Notes: generated by a model not told the origin, from the sequence alone. A stretch of DNA of 48,067 nucleotides from Longimicrobiaceae bacterium (GCA_030146875.1 JASLAX010000070.1:1-48067); one strand, 5' to 3'. Positions 34,843 through 43,881 are shown, counted from the stretch's first letter. Numbers and translations are program-made.

Positions 34843-35940
34843 GGACGTCCACGGCATTCGCAGCGACACGTCCAGCCGCGACGCCACCGCCTCGGCGCGC
34901 AACGAGAAGAGCTCGGGGTCCACGCCCGGCCCCTGCGTCTCACGCCGCCTGCCCGTCGACTCCACCAGCGGGGTGCGCCGCGAGGTGAGCATGCGGCGGA
35001 AGTTCGCGCGGTGCAGCGGGCGCCCGGCGACGGCCTCACAGGCGCCCTGCAGGTCGTCGAGGGTGAAGTGGTCCTCCACCAGCGCGTGCAGCACGCGGGG
35101 AACGTACTTCAGCTTTCCGCGCAGGCGGCCCAGCGCGTCGGCCATGATCTCGCGGTGGTCGAACGCCATCGGCCGGCCGCAGGTGGGGAGGGTCGCGGCG
35201 GCCCCGTCCACGCGCCCCCAGACGTCGCGATGGGCCTCCTCCACCAGCCCCGCCTCCGCCAGCAGGGCGTAGCGCGCGGGGACCAGCTCCTCGTTCCAGC
35301 GGCCGCCCTCCGCACCGAAGGCGCGGTCGACGCGCGCCGTCCGCTCGCCGCTGGCGTCCTCCCGCGCCCAGGCGCGGAGGGCGGTCACGGCGGAGGCGCA
35401 GGCCGTCCGTCCTTCCACCCCGCGCCGGTCCTCCCAGGGAAGGAAGTCGTAGACGTCGCCCCAGAGCGCGTCGGCCGCGTCCTCCCCCTCCCCCGCTGCG
35501 AGCGTGCGGCCCTCCTTACGGACGAGGGCGAGGTGCGCCGTGGTGACGACGCGGCGGCCGCGCACCGTCCACTCCCCCGTCTCCGGATCGACGCGGCCGG
35601 CGAACTGGCGCGGGTCGCGGCCCATGCGCCCGTAGGTCCCCAGCTCCTCCACGTGCGCCACGTCGCCCTGCGAGGTCTCCTCCCGCAGCTCGCGCCAGGC
35701 GGCGGCCAGCGAGTCGCGGTCGCTGGCGGCGTCCACGAAGCCGCCGGGCCAGGCGTGCAGCCCGCGGAAAGGCTCGTTGCCCCGGACGACGAGCAGCGCG
35801 TGCAGCGATCCCGCCTCCGGGTCGAGCGCGAACCCCACCACGTCCGCCGTCCACGAGAAGGCGTCGAAGCGCGACGCGTCGTACTCCGTCGCCCACGCGG
35901 GGACGCCGCCCTCCGTGGGGCCCGCCCTCACATCCGCCAT
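34834..35940 (-). CDS. nrtR: NrtR-type Nudix transcriptional regulator of NAD metabolism
   Basis: A 368-residue protein with an N-terminal Nudix-like domain and a C-terminal winged-helix domain (about 215-330: EELVPARYALLAEAGLVEEA, FDHREIMADALGRLRGKLKY, FTLDDLQGACEAVAGRPLHRANFRRML split across it). The Nudix box is degenerate: the PGGFVD and WRELREET ends are kept but the first Glu is replaced and the spacing is two residues longer. This matches NrtR proteins, which sense ADP-ribose rather than hydrolyse it. It is somewhat longer than usual NrtR (about 230-300 residues). GGAGG precedes the ATG, which lies 13 bases inside yraN. Confidence 0.88.
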   Translation of the reverse strand: MADVRAGPTEGGVPAWATEYDASRFDAFSWTADVVGFALDPEAGSLHALLVVRGNEPFRGLHAWPGGFVDAASDRDSLAAAWRELREETSQGDVAHVEELGTYGRMGRDPRQFAGRVDPETGEWTVRGRRVVTTAHLALVRKEGRTLAAGEGEDAADALWGDVYDFLPWEDRRGVEGRTACASAVTALRAWAREDASGERTARVDRAFGAEGGRWNEELVPARYALLAEAGLVEEAHRDVWGRVDGAAATLPTCGRPMAFDHREIMADALGRLRGKLKYVPRVLHALVEDHFTLDDLQGACEAVAGRPLHRANFRRMLTSRRTPLVESTGRRRETQGPGVDPELFSLRAEAVASRLDVSLRMPWTSLT

Positions 35941-36287
35941 GCGTCCTCCACGTGGTCCACGCGCGGCGGCCCGCCCGAGGAGAGGAGGACGGAGACGGCG
36001 TCGAAGCGGTAGGTCTCCTCGTCACCGCCGTGGCGGTCGATCCACCCGGCCGCGACCTGCTGGATCTCGCGGCGCTTCTTCCAGGTGACGCTCTCCAGGG
36101 GGTGCCCGTATCCCAGGCCGCCGCGCGTCTTGACCTCCACGAACGCGACGACCTCGCCGCGGCGCGCGACGAGGTCGATCTCCTTCCGACCCATCCGGAA
36201 GTTGCGGTCCACGATGGTCCAGCCCGCCGCCTCCAGGTGCCTGGCGGCGATCTCTTCCCCCCGGTCCCCCAGCGACTTGTTGTGCAC
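35928..36287 (-). CDS. yraN: YraN/UPF0102 family protein
   Basis: A 119-residue endonuclease-fold protein: NKSLGDRGEEIAARHLE, WTIVDRNFRMGRKEIDLV with D38, and the FVEVKTR motif with E51 and K53, the usual nuclease-like triad. Family function is not established; distant Holliday-junction-resolvase similarity is known. Start GTG at 36287, 14 bases after aroF; its 3' end overlaps nrtR by 13 bases. Confidence 0.9.
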   Translation of the reverse strand: MHNKSLGDRGEEIAARHLEAAGWTIVDRNFRMGRKEIDLVARRGEVVAFVEVKTRGGLGYGHPLESVTWKKRREIQQVAAGWIDRHGGDEETYRFDAVSVLLSSGGPPRVDHVEDAWRM

Positions 36288-36301
36288 CGGGCCGGCCGCG
36301 C

Positions 36302-37363
36302 TCAGGCGAGCGCCGCCACGCGCTCCCGCCCGCCCTCCACCGGCGGAACGAGCCGGCGCCCGATCGCCTCGGCGATCACGGCGATCTGCTCCATCAGCTC
36401 GCCGAACTGGTCCGGGAAGAGCGACTGCGCGCCGTCGGACATGGCGCGCTCCGGGTCCGGGTGCACCTCGATCATCAGCCCGTCCGCCCCGGCGGCCACC
36501 GCGGCGCGCGCCATGGGGATGACCTTGGCGCGCAGCCCCGTGCCGTGGCTGGGATCCGCGATGATGGGGAGGTGCGAGAGCGACTTCACCACCGGGATGG
36601 CGGTCAGGTCCAGCAGGTTGCGCGTGTGCGTGTCGAAGCCGCGCACGCCCCGCTCGCAGAGGATGACCTGGCCGTTCCCCTCGGCCAGCAGGTACTCGGC
36701 GGAGAGGAGCAGGTCCTTCACCGTGGCCGCCATCCCCCGCTTGAGCAGCACCGGCTTCCCCGCCCGCCCGGCGCGGCGGAGCAGGGAGAAGTTCTGCATG
36801 TTGCGCGCGCCGATCTGCACGATGTCGGCGTACTGGACCACCAGGTCCAGCGACTCGGGGTCGATGGCCTCGGTGACGATCGCCATCCCCGTCTCCTCGC
36901 GCGCCCTGGCGAGCAGGCGCAGGCCGTCCTCGGCCATCCCCTGGAAGGAGTAGGGCGACGTCCGCGGCTTGAAGGCCCCGCCGCGCAGGATGGTGGCGCC
37001 CTGCTCGCGCAGCCGGTGGGCGATGCCGATGATCTGCGCCTCGCTCTCCACGGCGCACGGCCCCGCCATCACCGCCACCTCGCCGTCGCCGATCCGGGTG
37101 CCGTTGAACAGCTCCACCACCGTGGCCTCGGCGCGCCACTCGCGGGAGACCTGCTTGTAGGGCTGGGAGACGTGGATCACCTCCAGCACGCCGGGCAGCG
37201 ACTCCAGGCGGTCGGCGTTGACCTTTCCGTCGTTGCCCACCAGGCCCACGGCGGTGCGCTGCTTCCCGGGCATGGGGGCGGCGTCGTAGCCCATGTCCCG
37301 GATCGTTGCGACGACGCCCTCGATCTCCTGGGGCGTGGCGTCGTGTCTCATCACGACGAGCAT
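36302..37363 (-). CDS. aroF: 3-Deoxy-7-phosphoheptulonate synthase (type I-beta)
   Basis: A 353-residue first enzyme of the shikimate pathway, condensing phosphoenolpyruvate and erythrose 4-phosphate. An N-terminal ferredoxin-like regulatory domain (LVVMRHDATPQEIEGVV, KVNADRLESLPGV) precedes the barrel with VMAGPCAVES, RGGAFKPRTSPYSFQG, IGARNMQN, KRGMAAT, GNGQVILCERG and DPSHGTG. This is the Thermotoga-like form in which the N-terminal domain gives feedback control by aromatic amino acids. It heads the run aroF-yraN-nrtR-pncB-nadE. Confidence 0.96.
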   Translation of the reverse strand: MLVVMRHDATPQEIEGVVATIRDMGYDAAPMPGKQRTAVGLVGNDGKVNADRLESLPGVLEVIHVSQPYKQVSREWRAEATVVELFNGTRIGDGEVAVMAGPCAVESEAQIIGIAHRLREQGATILRGGAFKPRTSPYSFQGMAEDGLRLLARAREETGMAIVTEAIDPESLDLVVQYADIVQIGARNMQNFSLLRRAGRAGKPVLLKRGMAATVKDLLLSAEYLLAEGNGQVILCERGVRGFDTHTRNLLDLTAIPVVKSLSHLPIIADPSHGTGLRAKVIPMARAAVAAGADGLMIEVHPDPERAMSDGAQSLFPDQFGELMEQIAVIAEAIGRRLVPPVEGGRERVAALA

Positions 37364-37549
37364 ATTCGTTCGGCCGGTTGGGGCGGAGCGGCATTCGTGG
37401 GCCCCCGCGCGATCTTCGCCGGGGGTGCAGGAATGTACGGCGGTGCGGGGACGTCGTCTAGCGGGAGGGCCGCACGGGAACGCCGCGTGGAGCGCCGGTC
37501 GCCCTCTCCGGAGGACGGCCCGCCGGCGTGCTCCGTCTTCGCGGGAAGG

Positions 37550-37666
37550 CTACCACGAGGCGCCGCCGCCCCCGCACCCCCGCAGCAGCACGTTCAGGAC
37601 GACCGTCAGCACGATCGAGAGGACGATGCTCGCCATGCACCCCATGGTGCGGATCTTCACCGGCAT
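37550..37666 (-). CDS. 38-residue single-span membrane peptide
   Basis: A 38-residue protein: basic MPVKIRTMG, one hydrophobic helix (CMASIVLSIVLTVVLNVLL) and a short tail RGCGGGGASW. The ATG follows AGGAG with five bases spacing. Similar tiny single-span proteins with a GC(x)ASxxLSxxLTxxLNxLL core exist in other phyla, by my recollection; function unknown. It lies alone between aroF and smc. Confidence 0.6.
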   Translation of the reverse strand: MPVKIRTMGCMASIVLSIVLTVVLNVLLRGCGGGGASW

Positions 37667-37858
37667 GCGCGCTCCTGGCGGAAGGTGGAGCGCGCCGCCG
37701 GGGCAGCATCCGTGCCGGTGCCGGGTCTCGGGGGTGGAGGGAGTCTGGAGAAGGCGAGCAGGAGACCTCCCGCGGCGTCCATGGCCGGGGACGCTCCCGC
37801 ATGGTCGTGCCGGGCAGACCGCCAACCATGATCCGGCGCGCGGCGGTGCAGTCCGGCA

Positions 37859-37898
37859 GGACGATCGTAGTGGCCACCCGGGGGTTTCACGCCCCCGG
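37859..37898 (+). repeat. GATCGTAGT hairpin repeat, copy 2
   Basis: GGACGATCGTAGT (37859-37871) is followed by a CCGGGGG (37878-37884) and CCCCCGG (37892-37898) stem. It matches copy 1 at 33249-33210 read on the opposite strand, with only a few changes. Confidence 0.75.
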
Positions 37899-37934
37899 AC
37901 GGCGGACGGCGCGCCATCCAGCCGACGACCGTCA

Positions 37935-37960
37935 CCCCTCTCCCCTCGTGGGGGAAGCGG
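37935..37960. repeat. CCCTCTCCC palindrome family, copy
   Basis: CCCCTCTCCCC, short loop, GTGGGGGA, then GGGGGTGAGGGG: same layout as copies at 16944 and 33305, with mismatches in the stem. Confidence 0.55.
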
Positions 37961-38031
37961 CCGGGGGTGAGGGGTAAACCCGGCCGACGGAGAGAGTTGC
38001 CCGCCGTCCCCCGGCGCCGTCGAGGTCGACC

Positions 38032-41000
38032 CTACGCCACCCGCTCCTCTCCCTCGTCGCCCATCTCGTACTTCCCCTCCAGCTCCACGCCCACGATGCT
38101 CGACACGCCGGGCTCCTCCATCGTCACCCCGTAGATCCAGTCCGCGGCCTCCATGGTGCGCGGGTTGTGGGTGATGATGATGAACTGCGTCTGGGCCTTG
38201 AAGTCCGCCAGGAGCTGGATGAAGCGGCCCACGTTGGACTCGTCGAGGGGCGCGTCCACCTCGTCGAAGAGGCAGAAGGGCGACGGCTTCACCAGGTAGA
38301 TGGCGAAGAGGAGGGAGAGCGCCGTGAGCGTGCGCTCGCCGCCGGAGAGCAGGTGGATGCGCTGCGTGCGCTTGCCGCGCGGCGAGGCGTGGATCTCCAC
38401 CGGCGACTCCAGCGGGTCGTCGGGGTCGGCCAGCCACACGTCGCACTCGCCGCCCTGGAAGAGCGAGTGGAAGGTGCGGTGGAAGTTCTCGCGCACCGCG
38501 TGGAAGGTCTCCAGGAAGACCTCGCGGGCGGTGCGGTTGATCTGGCGGATGGCCGATGCCAGGTCGTCGCGGGCGCGGGTCAGGTCGTCGCGCTGCTCCG
38601 TGAGGAAGGTCAGCCGGCGCTCCTCCTCCTCGTGCTCCTGCACCGCGAGCATGTTGATGGGGCCCAGCGCCTCCACCTGGCGCGAGATCTCGCGCACCTC
38701 GGCGCGCCACGCCTCCGCGTCCCCCTCCCCCGCCGGCTCGGCGGTCGAGACCAGCACGTCCCACGGCCGCCCCCACTCCACCTCCAGCCGCTCGCGGGCG
38801 CGCTGCAGCCGCCCCTCCACCTCCACGCGCTCCAGCTCCAGCCGGTGCCGCTCGTCCGCGCGCTCCGTCTCGCGCCGCCGCGCCGCGCGGGCGCGCTCCT
38901 CGGCGGCGGACGCCTCCTCCTCCAGCTCCGCCAGCCGCGCGTCCAGCGTCGACACCGTCCCCGCCTCACGGTCGCGCTCGGCGAAGAGCGCCTCGATCTC
39001 CCCGCCCGCCGCGTCGCGCACCCCGGAGAGGCCCTCCATCGAGCGGCGCAGCTCCGTGGCCTCCGCCTCCAGCACCCCCGAGCGGCGGCGGGCGCCCTCC
39101 ACCCCCTGCTCCGCCGCGGCCAGCGCGCGCTCCGTCTCCCGCAGCTCCGCCTCCGCGCGGGCGACGGCGACCCGCAGCTCCGACTCCTCGTCGCGCGCCT
39201 CCTCCCACCCCGCCTCCAGCCCGGAGAGCCCGGCCCCGGCGCGCTCCGCCTCCGCCCCCGCCTCCTCCGCCGCGCGGGCCAGCTCCTCCAGGCGGGCCGC
39301 GGCGGCGCGCATCCCCTCCGCCGACTCCGCCGCGAGCTGCCGCGCCGCGCCGATCCCGCCCGCGACCTCCTCCCGCTCGCGCGCCAGGCGGGCGCTGCGG
39401 TGGCCGTGCGCCTCCGTCTCCGCCTGCAGCCGGCGCAGCTCCGCGTCGGCCACGCGCCGCACCTCCTCCGCCTCGCGCGCCTCCTCCTCCGCCGCTGCCA
39501 GCGCCTCCGCCAGCGAGGCGCGCTCCGCGGCAAGGCTCTCGCGCTCCGCCTCCGCCGCGTCGCGCTCGTCGCGCAGGCGGGCCAGCGCCTCGCGCCGCGC
39601 CAGGATGCCCTCCCCCGTCGCCGGCTGGCCCAGGCGGATCACGCCGCGCGGGTCGACCACGTCCCCCAGCGCGTCCACCCGCGCGCCAAGGGGGAAGGCG
39701 TCCAGCTCGTCCTCGCCGCGGACGAGGACCAGGCCGGCGAGGAAGACGTCCACCCAGCGCCCGCCCTCTCCCGCCCCGCCCACGCCGGCCGCGCCGCCGG
39801 AGACGGCGTCGCGCAGCCCGGGTGCGTCCAGCGGGAGCAGCAGGAGCGAGCCGCCGCCCGTCCACTCCGCGCGGAACCAGCGGCGGACCGCGCGCGCCGT
39901 CGCCAGGTCCCGAACCACCACGGCCTGGAGCAGCGTCCCCAGGAACGACTCCACCGCGGAGGCCGCGAGCGCGTCCGCGTCGTCCGCGCGGACGAAGTCG
40001 GCCAGCGGGCCCAGCACGCCGGGGAAGCCCTCCCGCGCCGCCATCACCGCGGCGACGGCGGGGGAGAACCCCTCGTAGCTCCGCTCCAGCGCCTCCTGCG
40101 CCGCCACCCGCGACGTCAGCCGCGAGAGGCGGTCCTCGGCCGCGCGCAGGGCGTCGCGCCCCGCCGCCTCGCGCGCGCGCAGGACGCGTGTCCGCTCGCG
40201 CGCGAGCTCCGCCGCGTCCGCCGCGGCGTCGCGGCGGAAGGCGACCCGCTCCGCCTCGCCCGCCCAGAGGTCGGTCTGCTCGCCCATCCGCGCCGCCTCG
40301 GCCCCGAGCTGCGCCTCCTGCTCGCCCAGGCGGGCCAGGCGCCGCTCCGCGTCCGCGTGCGCGCGCTCCAGCGCCGCGCGCTCCCCCTCCGCCGCGGCCG
40401 TCAGGCGCGCGATCTCCCGCGCGCGCGCGCCGACCTCCTCCGCCGCCCGCCGTCCGGCCGCCACCGTGGCCCGGAGGGTCTCGTTCTCCTCCGCCCGCTC
40501 CTCCAGCCGCAGGCGCAGCGCCTCCAGCCGCCCCGCCGCGCCCTCGCGCTCGACGGCCAGCCCCTCCCCCTCCCGCGCCAGCGTCGCGGCGCGCTCCGCC
40601 AGCTCCGCGCGCTCCCGCACGAGCTGCGCGATACGCATCTCCGCGTGCGAGCGGCGCTCGTCGGCCAGCAGGATCTCGCGCTCGCGGGCATCGAGCCGCC
40701 GGCGCACATCGTGGAGCCGCGCCGCGACGGCCGCCCTCAGCCGCGAGACCTCCGTCGCCTCCAGCCGGCGCTCCTCCACCGTGGTCTCGGCGATCGTGCG
40801 CTCCGTCCGCGCGTCGCCGCCCTCCCCCTCCAGCAGGACCAGCCGCTCCTCGCCCGCCGCGAGCGCGGCGGAGAGCGCCTCCACCTCGGCCGAGGCCAGC
40901 GCCACCTCCAGCGCCAGGCGCCGCGCCTGCAGCTCCGCGTGCCGCTGGGCGCGGCGCCGCTGCCGGGCCAGGGCGCGGACCTTGGAGTCGACCTCCGCGA

Positions 41001-41583
41001 TCAGGTCGCCCAGGCGGGCCAGGTCGCCCTCCGCCTGGTCCATGCGGCGCTGGGCGGCGCGGCGGCGGTCCTTGTACTTGCCGATCCCCGCCGCCTCCTC
41101 GAAGAGCGCGCGGCGCTCGTCGGCGCGCTCGCTCAGGATGGCGTCGATCATCCCGGCCTCGATGATCGCGTAGGCGTTCGCGCCCAGCCCGGTGTCGCGC
41201 AGCACGTCGTGCACGTCGCGCAGGCGGCAGGCGGTGCGGTTCAGGAAGTACTCGCTCCCCCCCTCGCGGAACACCTTCCGCGCCACCTCCACCTCGCTCT
41301 GCGGGAGCGCGACGGAGCCGTCCTCGTTGGAGAAGACGAGCGAGACCTCGGCGAAGCCGAGGGGGCGGCGGCGGGTGGTGCCCTGGAAGATGACCTCGTC
41401 CATCCTGGCGCCGCGCACCGCGCTGGCGCGCTGCTCCCCCAGCACCCACCGGACGGCGTCGGCGGTGTTGGACTTCCCGCAGCCGTTGGAGCCCACGATG
41501 GCGGTCACGCCGTCGCGGAACTCGATGGTGGTGCGGTCTGCGAAGGACTTGAAGCCGTGGAGATGGAGGGAGCGGAGCTTCAT
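38032..41583 (-). CDS. smc: Chromosome partition protein SMC
   Basis: A 1183-residue condensin ATPase. Walker A GSNGCGKSN at 31-39; long Arg/Glu/Ala-rich coiled coils from about 170 to 505 and 675 to 1020; hinge near 515-650 (YEGFSPAVAAVMAA, FPGVLGPLADFV); C-terminal signature LLSGGERTLTALSLLFAIY and Walker B FCLFDEVDAPLDESN. It compacts and segregates the chromosome, usually with ScpA and ScpB, whose genes are not in this window. The ATG overlaps the preceding gene's stop (ATGA). Confidence 0.97.
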   Translation of the reverse strand: MKLRSLHLHGFKSFADRTTIEFRDGVTAIVGSNGCGKSNTADAVRWVLGEQRASAVRGARMDEVIFQGTTRRRPLGFAEVSLVFSNEDGSVALPQSEVEVARKVFREGGSEYFLNRTACRLRDVHDVLRDTGLGANAYAIIEAGMIDAILSERADERRALFEEAAGIGKYKDRRRAAQRRMDQAEGDLARLGDLIAEVDSKVRALARQRRRAQRHAELQARRLALEVALASAEVEALSAALAAGEERLVLLEGEGGDARTERTIAETTVEERRLEATEVSRLRAAVAARLHDVRRRLDAREREILLADERRSHAEMRIAQLVRERAELAERAATLAREGEGLAVEREGAAGRLEALRLRLEERAEENETLRATVAAGRRAAEEVGARAREIARLTAAAEGERAALERAHADAERRLARLGEQEAQLGAEAARMGEQTDLWAGEAERVAFRRDAAADAAELARERTRVLRAREAAGRDALRAAEDRLSRLTSRVAAQEALERSYEGFSPAVAAVMAAREGFPGVLGPLADFVRADDADALAASAVESFLGTLLQAVVVRDLATARAVRRWFRAEWTGGGSLLLLPLDAPGLRDAVSGGAAGVGGAGEGGRWVDVFLAGLVLVRGEDELDAFPLGARVDALGDVVDPRGVIRLGQPATGEGILARREALARLRDERDAAEAERESLAAERASLAEALAAAEEEAREAEEVRRVADAELRRLQAETEAHGHRSARLAREREEVAGGIGAARQLAAESAEGMRAAAARLEELARAAEEAGAEAERAGAGLSGLEAGWEEARDEESELRVAVARAEAELRETERALAAAEQGVEGARRRSGVLEAEATELRRSMEGLSGVRDAAGGEIEALFAERDREAGTVSTLDARLAELEEEASAAEERARAARRRETERADERHRLELERVEVEGRLQRARERLEVEWGRPWDVLVSTAEPAGEGDAEAWRAEVREISRQVEALGPINMLAVQEHEEEERRLTFLTEQRDDLTRARDDLASAIRQINRTAREVFLETFHAVRENFHRTFHSLFQGGECDVWLADPDDPLESPVEIHASPRGKRTQRIHLLSGGERTLTALSLLFAIYLVKPSPFCLFDEVDAPLDESNVGRFIQLLADFKAQTQFIIITHNPRTMEAADWIYGVTMEEPGVSSIVGVELEGKYEMGDEGEERVA

Positions 41584-43196
41584 TTCGGCGAGGCCGGGGG
41601 GCGGCCGGTCCGCTGCACCAGCCGGGTCGGCACCCCCACGTACACCAGCAGGCGCCGCATGGGCTCGGCGCCGGCGCTGTCGGCGAACGCGCCGCCGTAG
41701 ACCTTCCAGCGCTCCTGGCCGTCCGCGAAGGGGACGGGCACCACGTAGGCGGGGATGGCCTTGGCCCACAGGGAGTCGGCGCGGGCCTCGGCGCCCTCCC
41801 GGGTGGGGGCGTCGCCCAGGTCGAAGGAGAGGGGGCGGTGCAGGATCAGGGCGGAGGGGCCGCCCACGTCGTCGTCGTCCACCATCTTCCGCTCCACCAG
41901 CCGTCCGCGCACGGACGCCGCGTCGGCCGTGTCGGAGAGGACGCCCGCGTACACCTTGTACCAGATCTGCCCCTGCGTGCTCTCGGGGATCACGTAGAAG
42001 GGCGCCTCGGGGAAGCGCGCCGCCGCCGCGGTCGCGGCCTGCTGCGCCGGCCCCAGCGTGGGGTACGCCTTCACGAACACGGCGTAGGGCAGCGCTGTCC
42101 CCGCCGACGCGACCCCGTCCGCCGACAGCGCGCCCCCCGGCCCCGAGGCCGCCGCGGCGGCGGTGGCCGTCCCCCCCAGCCAGGCGGGGAGGAGCGCCGG
42201 CCGGTACTCGCGCACGAAGTACCAGGCCGCGCCCACCAGGACCAGCACCAGGATGCCGAGCAGGATGGGCGAGATGCGGCGCCCGGGCGTGGCGACGCCG
42301 GGGTCCACCGCGTCCTTGCCGCGCCCGCGCTTCCGGGAGGGGATCTTCACCTTCCCCGCGGCGGGCTCGGCGCCGCGCTCCCACTCCGGGTCCGGGACCG
42401 GGAGCGCCTCGGTGGAGGCTCCCACCGTGGCCTCGGCGGAGGGGAACGACTCCGGCGGCGGGACGGGGTGGCGCGCGCTGGCGACCGGGTGGCCGAAGGC
42501 GGGGACCGGCTCGGGCTCCGGGAAGATCTCCCCCGGCGCGGGGGCGGCGTGCAGGGGGCCGCTCTCGCGCGCATCCCCCGGGCCCGCGGGCGGCGCCAGC
42601 CAGGCGCGCACCGGCCGGCCGTCCAGCACCTCGCCGAAGACGCCGGCCGCGCGGGCGGGGCCCAGGAGGACGACCTCCGTGGCCCACGAGCCCAGCCCCT
42701 CCACCTCCGCCTTCCGCGCCGGGGCGAAGACCAGCAGCGCCGCCCCCGCCTCGCGGAACCCGGAGACGATCTTCTCCCAGCGGGGGTGGCGGAAGACCGC
42801 CTCCTCGTCCGGGGTGTAGGTGCCCGACGAGATCAGGTAGAAGCCGCGGCCGGGGACGGTGCGCGCGCTGCGGGCCAGGGACGCCCCGTAGAGGAAGATG
42901 TCCACCACCCCGTCCAGGTTCGCCATCCCGATGCGCTCGTGCAGGATGGGGTCTCCCAGGGAGAGGTCCGCCAGCACCGTGCGCCGGCCCGACTGCGCCC
43001 ACGCCGTCGCCAGCGCGATGGCCGCGTCGGCCACCCAGGCGCGGTCCGCCGAGGGGTCGTAGAGGAGCAGGACGGGGCCGGGGGTGGCGGGATCCGCCGC
43101 CGCCGACGCCGGGATGCGCTCGAACGAGGGATCGAAGAAGCTCGGCTCCGGAAGCCCGGAGCCCGCGTGCCCGCCGTGCGAGGTCGGTTCGGTCAT
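41580..43196 (-). CDS. Membrane protein with P-loop-less CpsD/MinD-like domain and two SPOR repeats
   Basis: About 538 residues. Residues 42-175 read like a MinD/CpsD-type ATPase (AIALATAWAQSGRRTVLADLSLGD near 59-82, then HERIGMANLDGVVDIFLYG), but at the P-loop position there is YDPSADRAW, with no GxxxxGK[ST]. A Pro/Ala linker and a basic KIPSRKRGRGK patch lead to one transmembrane helix (SPILLGILVLVLVGAAWYFV, about 320) and two SPOR-like repeats in the periplasm (YAVFVKAYP with YKVYAGVLSD; YVVPVPFADG with WKVYGGAFAD). SPOR domains bind denuded peptidoglycan at division sites. It overlaps smc by four bases. The start at 43196 lacks a clear Shine-Dalgarno sequence. Confidence 0.75.
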   Translation of the reverse strand: MTEPTSHGGHAGSGLPEPSFFDPSFERIPASAAADPATPGPVLLLYDPSADRAWVADAAIALATAWAQSGRRTVLADLSLGDPILHERIGMANLDGVVDIFLYGASLARSARTVPGRGFYLISSGTYTPDEEAVFRHPRWEKIVSGFREAGAALLVFAPARKAEVEGLGSWATEVVLLGPARAAGVFGEVLDGRPVRAWLAPPAGPGDARESGPLHAAPAPGEIFPEPEPVPAFGHPVASARHPVPPPESFPSAEATVGASTEALPVPDPEWERGAEPAAGKVKIPSRKRGRGKDAVDPGVATPGRRISPILLGILVLVLVGAAWYFVREYRPALLPAWLGGTATAAAAASGPGGALSADGVASAGTALPYAVFVKAYPTLGPAQQAATAAAARFPEAPFYVIPESTQGQIWYKVYAGVLSDTADAASVRGRLVERKMVDDDDVGGPSALILHRPLSFDLGDAPTREGAEARADSLWAKAIPAYVVPVPFADGQERWKVYGGAFADSAGAEPMRRLLVYVGVPTRLVQRTGRPPASPK

Positions 43197-43316
43197 GGAG
43201 ACGGGGATATCCCGGGAGAGGTTCGCCGCCGCGAGAGGGGCGCGGCACGGCCGGGGAAGGGCCGTGGACGCAGGGCGCAAACTAAGGATGGAAGCGCGTA
43301 CCCCGCAAGCCGAAGG

Positions 43317-43364
43317 CCGGTCCGGCCCGCGCCCGCCGGGGTGGCGGGCGGACGGCCGGACCGG
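43317..43364 (-). terminator. Hairpin after rsfS
   Basis: CCGGTCCGGCC (43317-43327) and GGCCGGACCGG (43354-43364) are perfect complements; the loop itself contains CCCGCC/GGCGGG. It lies 11 bases after the rsfS stop. Confidence 0.7.
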
Positions 43365-43374
43365 GCGCGGGGGG

Positions 43375-43767
43375 TCAGCTCCCCCCGGGCGGGTCCATCA
43401 GGTGCAGCGGGGCGTCGCCCCAGAGCCGCTCGAGCTGGTAGAACTCCCGCGCGGCCGGGTGGAAGACGTGCACCACGAAGTCGAAGTAGTCCAGCAGCAC
43501 CCACCGCCCGCCGCGCGCGCCCTCCACGTTGATGGGGCGTGTGCCCGCCTTGCGCAGGCCGTCCTCCACGTTGTCGGCGATGGAGGAGACGTGCGTGTCC
43601 GAGGTGCCGGTGGCCAGCAGGAACCAATCGGTGGCGTTGGAGATCCCGCGCAGGTCCAGCAGCGCCACGTCGCGCGCCTTGCGGTCGTGCAGCAGCTCGA
43701 CGGCGCGCGACACCGCGTCCGGCAGGCCGGTGGGGATCGAGGTCGCGACGGGGGTGGGGGTGCTCAT
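43375..43767 (-). CDS. rsfS: Ribosome silencing factor RsfS
   Basis: A 130-residue factor that binds L14 on the 50S subunit and blocks subunit joining in starvation. Typical blocks are DRKARDVALLDLRG, ATDWFLLATGTSDTHVSSIADNV, and the C-terminal WVLLDYFDFVVHVFHPAAREFYQLERLWGD region (split here: DYFDFVVHVF and REFYQLERLW). A homologue of nadD, often adjacent, is absent; the next gene downstream is the SPOR protein. Confidence 0.95.
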   Translation of the reverse strand: MSTPTPVATSIPTGLPDAVSRAVELLHDRKARDVALLDLRGISNATDWFLLATGTSDTHVSSIADNVEDGLRKAGTRPINVEGARGGRWVLLDYFDFVVHVFHPAAREFYQLERLWGDAPLHLMDPPGGS

Positions 43768-43881
43768 CCGGTCTCCGCGGGTGTGGCTGCGCGCTCGCAG
43801 ACTGATCGTTCGCCGGCCCGCCCCGGGGGGCGGGCGGCGACTGAAGGGGCAAGATGGGGACCACCCGTACCCCTGGAAAGA

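Larger units (their letters stand above)
37667..38031. other. Intergenic region upstream of the small membrane peptide
   Basis: These 365 bases between the smc end and the peptide hold the GATCGTAGT hairpin copy at 37859-37898 and a CCCTCTCCC-type palindrome at 37935-37960. No gene is supported. Confidence 0.55.

Noticed and set aside
38167..41700. An 1177-codon open frame antisense to smc
   Set aside because: Composition is Leu/Arg/His/Gln-rich as expected from the reverse of Glu/Ala/Arg codons; smc on the other strand is certain.
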